A DNA stretch of 64,000 nt, taken from Acidithiobacillus_B sp049965315 (lineage in GTDB: Bacteria; Pseudomonadota; Gammaproteobacteria; Acidithiobacillales; Acidithiobacillaceae). The first letter of the stretch is position 1; each line of letters starts with the position of its first letter. A program made the translations under genes and the position numbers. The stretch lies in assembly GCF_049965315.1 (NCBI RefSeq), contig NZ_JBMFWL010000002.1:1-64000 (forward strand), in the 5' to 3' direction. The notes under the pieces were generated by a model. It was not told where the DNA came from, did no database searches, and saw nothing but the letters and a program-made list of their open reading frames with translations. Below are positions 7,992-15,041 of this stretch, one piece after another.

Positions 7992-9380
7992 ATGGAAATG
8001 GGATTTTATGGCGCGGCCGGCGGTGTAACCGGATCCTGCCACTTCCTCGCCGCAGCGGGGAAAAAGATACTGGTCGATTGCGGCATGTTTCAGGGCGAGC
8101 ACAATATCGACGAGGAAAACCGGGCCGAATTCGGCTTTGATCCGGGCGAGATCGACGTTCTCCTCCTCACCCATGCCCATCTCGACCATTGCGGGCGCAT
8201 CCCGCTGCTGGTCAAACGCGGCTTTCGGGGAGAGATCATCACCACCGCCGCCACCCGCGAACTCACCCGCCTGGTCCTCCTTGACGCCGCCGGACTGGCC
8301 GCCGAAGAAGCGCGCCGCGCGGCGCGCTACCGCCAGCGTCGCGGCGAGGAACCCGAAGCGCCCCTCTACGAAATCACCGACGTTCTGGACAGCATGGACC
8401 GTTTCGGGCGGCTGGCGAGCTATGGCGAAGCGCTGACTGTCGCCCCCGGGATCACGGCAACCTTTGGCGACGCCGGGCATATCCTCGGCTCCGCCTGGAT
8501 CCTCGTGGAGGCCCGGGAGGGCGGGAAGAGCAAGCGCATCCTCTATTCCGGAGATCTGGGCAACCGCGGCAAGCCCATCATCAACGCCGCCACCCCCGCC
8601 CCCGCGGCGGATGTGGTGGTCATGGAAACCACCTACGGCGACCGCCTGCACAAGGCCGTTGGGCCCTCCGTCGAGGAACTCCGCGACGCCATCCTCGCCA
8701 CCCTGGAGCGCGACGGGAATGCCATCATCCCCACCTTCGCCCTGGAGCGTGCCCAGGACCTCCTCTACTACCTGCGGGAACTGACGGAAAAGCGCGAGCT
8801 CCCGGCCAATCTTCCCGTCTTCCTCGACTCGCCCATGGCCATCTCCGCCACGGAGATCTTCCGCCGCCATCCCGAATGCTTCAATGCCGAAACCCGCCAG
8901 GACTTCGCCAGCGGCCGCGACCCCTTTGCCCTGCGTAACCTGCATTTCACCCGGGAAACCAGCGAATCCATGGGCATCAACCAGATCAAGGGCGGCGCCG
9001 TCATCATGGCCGGATCGGGCATGGCCACCGGCGGGCGGGTCACCCATCACCTGAAGCACAACCTCTGGCGGAGCGACAGCAGCGTCATCTTCGTCGGCTA
9101 CGCCGCCCAGGGGACGCTGGCCCGGCGCATCATCGACGGCGCCAAGAAAGTGCGCCTCTTTGGGGAGGAGATCAGCGTCAATGCCCAGATCCATACCATC
9201 GGCGGCTTTTCCGCCCATGCCGATCACGACGAACTCCTCGCCTGGTACGGTGCGCAACAACCGGAGCAGACCTTCCTGGTGCATGGCGAGGACAACGGCC
9301 GTCAGGGTATTGCCCGGGTCCTGGAGGGACGCGGGCTTCAGGTGCATCTGCCGGTCATCGGCGATCGTTATCCCCTGTAA
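7992..9380 (+). CDS. Beta-CASP metallo-beta-lactamase-fold RNase
   Basis: A 462-aa protein with MBL, beta-CASP and RMMBL regions in order, the architecture of bacterial and archaeal CPSF73-like ribonucleases. The zinc motif THAHLDH lies at residues 60-66 and GDAGHILGSA carries the next ligand His. SGDLGNRGKP holds the bridging Asp. The beta-CASP region shows PTFALERAQDLLYYL and SPMAISATEIFRRH, and the RMMBL segment ends GGFSAHADHDELLAWY. AAGGAG lies 6 nt before the ATG. It is 15 bp downstream of glgA and probably co-transcribed. Predicted RNA processing or decay; the substrate is unknown. Confidence 0.9.
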   Translation: MEMGFYGAAGGVTGSCHFLAAAGKKILVDCGMFQGEHNIDEENRAEFGFDPGEIDVLLLTHAHLDHCGRIPLLVKRGFRGEIITTAATRELTRLVLLDAAGLAAEEARRAARYRQRRGEEPEAPLYEITDVLDSMDRFGRLASYGEALTVAPGITATFGDAGHILGSAWILVEAREGGKSKRILYSGDLGNRGKPIINAATPAPAADVVVMETTYGDRLHKAVGPSVEELRDAILATLERDGNAIIPTFALERAQDLLYYLRELTEKRELPANLPVFLDSPMAISATEIFRRHPECFNAETRQDFASGRDPFALRNLHFTRETSESMGINQIKGGAVIMAGSGMATGGRVTHHLKHNLWRSDSSVIFVGYAAQGTLARRIIDGAKKVRLFGEEISVNAQIHTIGGFSAHADHDELLAWYGAQQPEQTFLVHGEDNGRQGIARVLEGRGLQVHLPVIGDRYPL

Positions 9381-9472
9381 AAAAGCTTTAGCGTTGCGCT
9401 GCGCCCATGAACGGTTACAATCATCGGGCGCAACCCATCCTTAGCAAGCGATACCCACCTTCAGGAGGAGTT

Positions 9473-9889
9473 ATGGCAGGACATTTTCCCTTTTCCGGTA
9501 AAGCCAATCGCGTTTCGGTCTACGCCTTCTTCGAGGCGCACGACTGGAGTCTGGATGCCCAGGAGAAATATTACGAACTCTGGTATCAGTGGACCAAAGA
9601 CCTGGTCATGAAAGACCCCGACCTGCTGGCCAGCAAGGGCCCGCTTTTCAAAGGGGACCTCTTTGGGCAGCACGCCGATCACAACTTCCACCTCCATGAC
9701 TATATCTGGGCGACCCGCCTTCTGGACCTGGGTGAATTCATCAAGGGCAGCGTCATGCCCAGGTTGAGCCATGACGCCCTGCACACCCTGGAACATCTGC
9801 ATGAGGGCTGGATTGCCGAGGCCGATGCCGTCGCCACCTCCCATCCCCGACCAGAATCTCCGGAAATCGGCCGCTATCGCCACGTGTAA
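9473..9889 (+). CDS. Hypothetical histidine-rich protein
   Basis: A 138-aa protein I do not recognise. It has 12 histidines. Eight of them form two clusters, H67-x2-H70-x2-H73-x-H75 and H100-x3-H104-x3-H108-x-H110. The second has the i, i+4, i+8 spacing of one helix face. No signal peptide or membrane segment is visible, and the N-terminal third is aromatic-rich (FF, YYELWYQW). GGAGGAG lies 3 nt before ATG 9473, which fixes the start against the longer frame. The His pattern suggests metal or heme binding, but this is inference only. Confidence 0.7.
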   Translation: MAGHFPFSGKANRVSVYAFFEAHDWSLDAQEKYYELWYQWTKDLVMKDPDLLASKGPLFKGDLFGQHADHNFHLHDYIWATRLLDLGEFIKGSVMPRLSHDALHTLEHLHEGWIAEADAVATSHPRPESPEIGRYRHV

Positions 9890-9981
9890 GGGTCCGGCGG
9901 AAGAGGGCGCAGGCGTCACAACCGCCCGTCCTTCCTTTGCCATACCTTTGGCTTTGGCCGCCGCCGGGGCGTTTTCGCTGC

Positions 9982-10629
9982 ATGGATAGTCAACGCATCG
10001 CCGCCTGCTTCACCGCCCTCCGGACGGCCATTCCCGAGCCCAAAACGGAACTGCACTACCGCAATTCCTTTGAGTTGCTCGTTGCCGTGCTGCTCTCGGC
10101 GCAAAGTACCGATCGCGCCGTCAATCTGGCCACCCCATCCCTCTTTGCCGCCGCCCCGACACCCGCCGCCATGGTACGTCTCGGGGAAGCAGGCATCAAA
10201 ACCCACATTCGCCATCTGGGGCTCTTCAACAACAAGGCCAGGCATCTCCATGCCCTGGCCCAATTGCTCGTCACCCGCCATGGCGGCGAGGTGCCCAGCG
10301 ACCGCGCAGCCCTGGAAGCCCTTCCGGGGGTCGGGCGGAAAACGGCCAACGTCGTGATGAACACCATTTTTGGCGCACCCACCATCGCCGTCGATACCCA
10401 CATCTTTCGGGTAGCCAATCGCACCGGGATCGCCCCTGGCAAAACCCCCTTGGCCGTCGAAAAGACCCTGATGCGCGTGGTGCCCGAGGCCTTCCGGCAG
10501 GATGCCCATCACCTGCTCATCCTCCACGGCCGCTACACCTGCACGGCCCGCCGCCCCCGCTGCGGCCGCTGCCCCCTATACTCCTGCTGTGCATGGCCGG
10601 AAAAGCAGCAGTGGGCCGAGCACCCCTAA
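9982..10629 (+). CDS. nth: Endonuclease III
   Basis: A 215-aa DNA glycosylase/AP lyase acting on oxidised pyrimidines in base-excision repair. The helix-hairpin-helix LPGVGRKTANVV contains the catalytic lysine, and IAVDTHIFRV holds the catalytic aspartate. The C-terminal [4Fe-4S] motif is C-x6-C-x2-C-x5-C (CTARRPRC, CGRC, CPLYSCC). Length is close to E. coli Nth (211 aa). The start at 9982 is chosen by homology because the ribosome-binding site is weak. The 3' end overlaps the FIST gene by 37 bp. Confidence 0.95.
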   Translation: MDSQRIAACFTALRTAIPEPKTELHYRNSFELLVAVLLSAQSTDRAVNLATPSLFAAAPTPAAMVRLGEAGIKTHIRHLGLFNNKARHLHALAQLLVTRHGGEVPSDRAALEALPGVGRKTANVVMNTIFGAPTIAVDTHIFRVANRTGIAPGKTPLAVEKTLMRVVPEAFRQDAHHLLILHGRYTCTARRPRCGRCPLYSCCAWPEKQQWAEHP

Positions 10630-11699
10630 GACCCGTCGGCACCGGCTTGGCCATCGGCCCCCAGGCACCCCAGGAGCTCCTCCGCCGCGCCTTGGCGCAA
10701 GCCTTGGCCAAACTGGCGGGGCAACCGGTCAGTGCCACCCTCTGTCTCTTCAGCCCCAGCCTCGCCCGGATTGCCCCCGATGCCATCCGCCAGGTCATGC
10801 GTCAGCTCTCCTGTCTGCGCCTCCTGGTGGCCACGGTCCCCGGCGTGATCACCGAGGAGGGCTACGCCCTTGGGGAAAACGCCTGTGCCGTCCTGCTCCT
10901 GGCACCGCCTTTGGGCCTTTCGCCGGTTACGGCCCAGGTTCAAGGCCAGACCATCCTGAGCATGGCCCGCCTGGAACAATGCCGCGACGCCTGGCTGCAA
11001 CGTGTGCCGCGCATGGGCTTCCTCAGCGGTCGCGGCACCCGCTTCTGGCAAAACGCCCAGCCCGTCCCGGGGCCCTGCGAGGCCCTGGTGGAGGGTGCAA
11101 CCTGCCTACAAGTGGCCTATTCGCCCGGCATGCGTCCACTCAATGCCCCCTTGGCGGTGAGCCTGCAGGAAGGCAACCTGCTGCTGCGGCTGGAGCGCTA
11201 TTCGGCCCTTCCCCTGCTGGCCCAAAGCCTGCCCTTCAGCATCCGGGAGGAGGCCCGCCTGCCCCTGGAGCGCCTGCTGGTGGGCGAACTGCGGCCCGGG
11301 CAATCCTCGGCAGTACCGCCCCAATGGATCAATATTCGCGCCACCGACCTCAATCGCAGCGGGCTCTGGCTGGAACGCTGCCTGGCCGCCGATGCCCGCG
11401 CCTTCTTTGCCCTGCGCGATCCCCAGGTCGCCCAACGGGATACCCGCATGGCCCTTGGCGCCGCCCGGGCAGGCCAGCCGGCACCGGATTTTGCCTGGGT
11501 GTCTTCCTCCGTGGGCAGGGATGCGGCATTTTTTTCCGGTAGCGATCGGGACCACGCCCTCTGGCAGGAATTTTTCCCCGGCGTTCCGTGCATCGGCGCC
11601 TATGATCTGGCCGAAATAGCCCCCATGCAGGATGAAAACCGGGTTTTACGTTATAGTAAGGCGTTTTACTTATTCTCCGCGCAGACGGAGTGTGCTTGA
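10593..11699 (+). CDS. FIST-domain signal transduction protein
   Basis: A 368-aa protein resembling FIST N and C domains, which are predicted small-ligand sensors often found with signalling proteins. The visible signs are the N-domain segment EEGYALGENACAVLLLAP and the C-terminal FFPGVPCIGAYDLAEIAP, matching the conserved P-x-IG-[FA]-x2-GEI-x-P ending. The acidic GEI glycine is replaced here (LAEI). No output domain is fused. The frame starts inside nth with an ordinary ATG lacking a clear Shine-Dalgarno, so coupling to nth translation is possible and the start is uncertain. Confidence 0.68.
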   Translation: MAGKAAVGRAPLRPVGTGLAIGPQAPQELLRRALAQALAKLAGQPVSATLCLFSPSLARIAPDAIRQVMRQLSCLRLLVATVPGVITEEGYALGENACAVLLLAPPLGLSPVTAQVQGQTILSMARLEQCRDAWLQRVPRMGFLSGRGTRFWQNAQPVPGPCEALVEGATCLQVAYSPGMRPLNAPLAVSLQEGNLLLRLERYSALPLLAQSLPFSIREEARLPLERLLVGELRPGQSSAVPPQWINIRATDLNRSGLWLERCLAADARAFFALRDPQVAQRDTRMALGAARAGQPAPDFAWVSSSVGRDAAFFSGSDRDHALWQEFFPGVPCIGAYDLAEIAPMQDENRVLRYSKAFYLFSAQTECA

Positions 11700-11712
11700 G
11701 AAGGGAGCGTTT

Positions 11713-13005
11713 ATGCGGTATTTCCTGGCCCGTTGGGCCTTGCTGGCGGGCGGGCTGGCGCCCCTCTGGGCGTGGTCCGCCACCTACCCCCTTCCTCCGG
11801 AGGGGGACAACATCGTTGGCGGCCTGGCCACGGTTACGGCCAACCAGGAGGAAACCCTCCTGGACATCGGCCGCCGCCATGATCTCGGTTATGAGCAGAT
11901 CACCACCGCCAACCCGGGGGTTGATCCCTGGCTGCCCAAGGGGGGCACCCGCATCCTGCTCCCCACCGAGTACGTCCTGCCCGACGCGCCCCGGCAGGGT
12001 ATCGTCATCAATGTCGCGGCCATGCGCCTCTTTTACTATCCCCCGGCCCGTCCGGGCGTCCCCCCGGAAGTGGTCACCTACCCCATCGGCATCGGTCGCG
12101 AAGGCTGGCGCACCCCCGTGGGCCAGGCCAGCGTGACGGGAAAGGTCAAGGACCCCAGTTGGACCCCCCCGGCGAGCATCCGGGAAGAACACGCCAGCAA
12201 CGGCGATCCGTTGCCGGACGTGGTGCCCGCCGGGCCCGACAACCCCCTGGGCCAATACGCCCTGCGCCTCACCCTCCCCGGCTATCTCATCCACGGCAGC
12301 AACAAGCCCTGGGGCGTCGGCATGCGGGTGAGCCATGGCTGCATCCGCCTCTATCCCGAGGACATCAGCCGGCTCTTTGCCGACATCCCGGTGGGGACCA
12401 GCGTACGCATCGTCAACCAGCCCTGGCTCCTCGGCCATCGCCAGGGGGTCTACTATCTCCAGGCATTTCGGGTCATCGATGGGGATCCAGACGCCCATCT
12501 GGAACGGGATCTCGGCGAATGGATCGCCCGCCAACTGCCGCCCGGCACGCCCGTTCCCTGGCAGCGCCTCCTGCAAATTGCCCGGGCCGGCCGGGGCATC
12601 CCCACGGCACTGACGGTCCCGGAGCAACAAATACCGACCCAGGCGGAAGCCATTCAGCCGCCCGTGGACGCCGCTGACGAGACGGCGGAAGGGCCAGCGG
12701 CGTCAGTGAGCAGCAAGGCCGCCGCCGGATCCTGGTATCTCCCCGTCGCCCGCTTCCGCGATCCCGGCAATGCCCAAAAGGTAATCGGCCTGCTGGCGCA
12801 GATGCAGCCGCCCGTATCCGCCGCCAGCAGCCGTGCCGGTGGCGCCATCACCCTCCGGGCTGGGCCCTATCTCAGCAAAACGGTCGCTGCGGCCGAGGCT
12901 AGGCGCATCGAAAGAACCCTGGGAATCCGCTGTGGGACACCATTCCTGGATGCAAGCCCGGAGAAGGGTCCCGTTGCGCTGGGTGAGACGATGACGGAGC
13001 GCTGA
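11713..13005 (+). CDS. L,D-transpeptidase (ErfK/YbiS type) with C-terminal SPOR-like region
   Basis: A 430-aa exported protein. It has a signal peptide (about residues 1-22), a LysM-like segment (about 38-85, TLLDIGRRHDLGYEQI), a YkuD catalytic domain (about 95-240) and a C-terminal SPOR-like region (about 362-405, WYLPVARFRDPGNAQKV). The active site has H194 (HGSNKP), H208 and C210 in SHGCIRLYPED. Such enzymes make 3-3 peptidoglycan crosslinks or anchor Lpp-type lipoproteins to diaminopimelate. AAGGGAG lies just upstream of ATG 11713. It converges on an Lpp-like gene across a shared terminator. Confidence 0.92.
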   Translation: MRYFLARWALLAGGLAPLWAWSATYPLPPEGDNIVGGLATVTANQEETLLDIGRRHDLGYEQITTANPGVDPWLPKGGTRILLPTEYVLPDAPRQGIVINVAAMRLFYYPPARPGVPPEVVTYPIGIGREGWRTPVGQASVTGKVKDPSWTPPASIREEHASNGDPLPDVVPAGPDNPLGQYALRLTLPGYLIHGSNKPWGVGMRVSHGCIRLYPEDISRLFADIPVGTSVRIVNQPWLLGHRQGVYYLQAFRVIDGDPDAHLERDLGEWIARQLPPGTPVPWQRLLQIARAGRGIPTALTVPEQQIPTQAEAIQPPVDAADETAEGPAASVSSKAAAGSWYLPVARFRDPGNAQKVIGLLAQMQPPVSAASSRAGGAITLRAGPYLSKTVAAAEARRIERTLGIRCGTPFLDASPEKGPVALGETMTER

Positions 13006-13048
13006 ATCTCCCTCCCGGAACTGGGGTCGCGCCCAGGCGCAGGGATAA

Positions 13049-13080
13049 AAAAACCCCGTTGGTCACCCAACGGGGTTTTT
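13049..13080. terminator. Bidirectional rho-independent terminator
   Basis: A 14-bp perfect stem (AAAAACCCCGTTGG and its complement) with a TCAC loop and A/T runs on both sides. It lies between the stop codons of the convergent L,D-transpeptidase and lipoprotein genes and can serve both strands. Confidence 0.92.
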
Positions 13081-13096
13081 GGTGCCAAAGGCCGGA

Positions 13097-13402
13097 TTAC
13101 TTCATCATGGCCTTTTTGAACATGCGCTCTACCTTCGCATTGGCTTCTTCGGCCTTCTGGTTGGCAGCGTTCGCGGTGCTCATGGCCTGGTCAGCGGTGC
13201 TCTGGGCAGCGCTGGCTTTGCTCAGGGCCTCATTGCCGGTGTTCTGGGCAGCGTTGGCCTTGGCCAGTGCTTCGTTGGCGGTGGACTGTGCGGCATCAGC
13301 CTTGGCGGCGACCTTGTTGAGGTCAGAGGTCGTGGCGCAGCCAGCGAGGCCCAGGGGCAGGATCAGGGCGGTTACTTTCAAAGCGGTGGACAACTTGCTC
13401 AT
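13097..13402 (-). CDS. Lpp/OprI-like alanine-zipper lipoprotein
   Basis: A 101-aa murein-lipoprotein-like protein. The signal peptide ends in the lipobox L19-A-G-C22. The mature part is a long heptad coiled coil rich in Ala, Asn, Gln and Lys (repeats of the type AxAAQxTAxEAxxKANAAQ). It ends with lysine (KKAMMK), as Lpp does at the residue that is covalently attached to peptidoglycan. AAAGGAG lies 6 nt before ATG 13402, which selects this start over the upstream Met. Predicted outer-membrane lipoprotein linking membrane to cell wall. Confidence 0.88.
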   Translation of the reverse strand: MSKLSTALKVTALILPLGLAGCATTSDLNKVAAKADAAQSTANEALAKANAAQNTGNEALSKASAAQSTADQAMSTANAANQKAEEANAKVERMFKKAMMK

Positions 13403-13486
13403 AGCAGGCTCCTTTGTTGGGTTGGTAACGAGCATGTACAGCATAGCCAAAAAAACAACAAAACGCTAGTCGATGATGCAACGCCA

Positions 13487-14140
13487 TTAAGCCGCATATT
13501 GCAGAATCGCCCAGAACTGCAAGGCCGTTCCGGCAATGACGAAAACATGCCAGATGGAATGGAAATATTTCCAGCGATCCAGCAGAAAAAAAAGCACGCC
13601 GACCGAGTAAGCGATGCCGCCCGCCGCCAGCCACCACAAAAACCAGCCCGGGGCGGCCTCGTAGAGGGGGACTGCGGCAAAGACGACCAACCAGCCCATG
13701 AGGAGATACAGCCACAGAGAAACCGACTGGCCGCGCGTTCCCCCCACGGCCAGCAGGACGATGCCCAAGGCCGCGAGGCCCCATTCCAGGCCAAAAAGCG
13801 TCCAGCCCCAGGGATCATGGAGGACCATGAGGGTCACCGGCGTATAGGTGCCGGCGATGAGCAGATAAATGGCGGAACGATCCACCAGTTGAAAAATCGC
13901 CTTGACGCGCCCCGGCGGCAGGAGGTGATAAATGGTGGAGGCGAGATAAAGCAGCACCACCGTAAGCACGAAAATGCTTACGCTGGCTATCGCCAGCCGG
14001 CCGCTGTGCAGCCCCGCGCCGACCAGCCAGAGAATGAATACCAACAGCGCCAGGACGGCGCCTGCTCCATGCAGAAGGCTATTGATCCACTCCTCCGCCC
14101 GCGTCTGCTCACGTTGCCCCAAGCCAGCTTCTTGCTCCAT
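13487..14140 (-). CDS. Hemolysin III / YqfA family membrane protein
   Basis: A 217-aa protein with about seven hydrophobic segments, of the PAQR/hemolysin III family. The conserved ASTIYHLL (H in TM2) and HSIWHVFVIAGT (H-x3-H in the last TM) supply the proposed metal ligands. The middle DRSAIYLLIAGTYTPVTL is the family signature. GGGAGGGG precedes the ATG by a few bases. Function in bacteria is not settled; the family has been linked to membrane lipid homeostasis. Confidence 0.88.
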   Translation of the reverse strand: MEQEAGLGQREQTRAEEWINSLLHGAGAVLALLVFILWLVGAGLHSGRLAIASVSIFVLTVVLLYLASTIYHLLPPGRVKAIFQLVDRSAIYLLIAGTYTPVTLMVLHDPWGWTLFGLEWGLAALGIVLLAVGGTRGQSVSLWLYLLMGWLVVFAAVPLYEAAPGWFLWWLAAGGIAYSVGVLFFLLDRWKYFHSIWHVFVIAGTALQFWAILQYAA

Positions 14141-14469
14141 CGTCCCCTCCCGTCAATCCCCATGCCCTGTTCACCATACCCCATCCCCGGCGCAGGGCCA
14201 AGGGCGCGGCGAAAAACCGCGGCGGCGCTTTCGGGAAAGGAGTTTCCCGCCCCGGCTGCCAGCGGGGCAACGGGGAACCCCCTCCCCAGGACAAGACGGA
14301 GCCTTTGGATGCATCCACAACCTATTGTTTATGATCATGTTTCATATCCCGTTGATTTTTTCGGGTTTTTATGTAAAATATTGTTCCTATTCATTTTTTG
14401 AGCATGGATTCCGCTAGGCCGACCCGGAATCCGGTCCGTATGACCAATTGCTCAGTGAGGAGGCCATAT
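14141..14469. other. Intergenic region between divergent genes
   Basis: This 329-bp gap separates the hemolysin-III gene (-) from the 3D-domain gene (+). The left half is GC-rich and shows no recognisable feature. The right half (about 14320-14400) is markedly AT-rich and holds the promoter candidate listed separately. No small ORF with a ribosome-binding site was seen. Confidence 0.6.
14352..14379 (+). promoter_or_regulatory. Sigma70-type promoter candidate
   Basis: TTGATT (14352-14357) and TAAAAT (14374-14379) are separated by 16 nt inside an AT-rich patch, 91 bp before the ATG of the 3D-domain gene. Spacing and hexamers fit a housekeeping promoter. Confidence 0.5.
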
Positions 14470-15027
14470 ATGTTTCAACAACTTTCTGCAGGGCTGGCAT
14501 TGGCCTTGTTTACCCTCGTGTTGCCCAACAGCACGAATTTTGCGCAGCCGGATCTACCCCTGCATCTGCTGCACCAAGTGGAGGCCAGCGCCAATGACCC
14601 CCAGTGGGGGGGCGATGGCGCCGCCGCGACGGTGGCCGATGTCTCCGTCGGCAAGGATGACGGGGCACTGCTCATTCAGCATGAGGTCTTGTATCTGCAG
14701 CGGGTCACGGCCTATAACGCCGTCCCCGACCAGACCAACAGCGATCCGGATATTGCCGCCTGCGGCCCCAATCGCCCGGATCAGATCGCCCTTTCCCAGG
14801 ATCTCTTCTTCCGCAAAAACGGCGGCAACCGCTGCGGTGAACCGGTGGCCATCGTGTTGCGCTCGGGCCGGGTCATTCACGGTGTCGTCTGGGATACCAT
14901 GAATCCCCGCTACCACATGGCCGCCGACATCCTCATGGGCAGCGTCAGCAAGGCGCTGGACTTCGGCGTCAAGGAGGCGGAACTGCGTTTCCTCCAGCCC
15001 CGCCAGCCCGCCGCCAGCCGTTTATAA
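14470..15027 (+). CDS. Secreted 3D-domain (double-psi beta-barrel) protein
   Basis: A 185-aa protein with a signal peptide (hydrophobic to about residue 26, LALALFTLVLPNSTNFAQ). The 3D-domain pattern follows: VTAYNAVPDQTNSDPDIAACG, then IALSQDLF, RCGEPVAIV and finally DTMNPRYHMAADILMGSVSKALDFGVKEAELRF. The aspartates D-x-D...DTMN...D are retained. The domain occurs in MltA and RlpA-like cell-wall proteins, so a role in peptidoglycan remodelling is likely but not shown. GAGGAGG lies 6 nt before ATG 14470, which rejects the upstream Met codons. Confidence 0.75.
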   Translation: MFQQLSAGLALALFTLVLPNSTNFAQPDLPLHLLHQVEASANDPQWGGDGAAATVADVSVGKDDGALLIQHEVLYLQRVTAYNAVPDQTNSDPDIAACGPNRPDQIALSQDLFFRKNGGNRCGEPVAIVLRSGRVIHGVVWDTMNPRYHMAADILMGSVSKALDFGVKEAELRFLQPRQPAASRL

Positions 15028-15041
15028 GGGTAGCCCGGGGC

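Noticed and set aside
6741..9347. 868-codon minus-strand frame opposite glgA and the beta-CASP gene
   Set aside because: It spans two clearly real genes and has no recognisable domain; high GC depletes stop codons in this frame.
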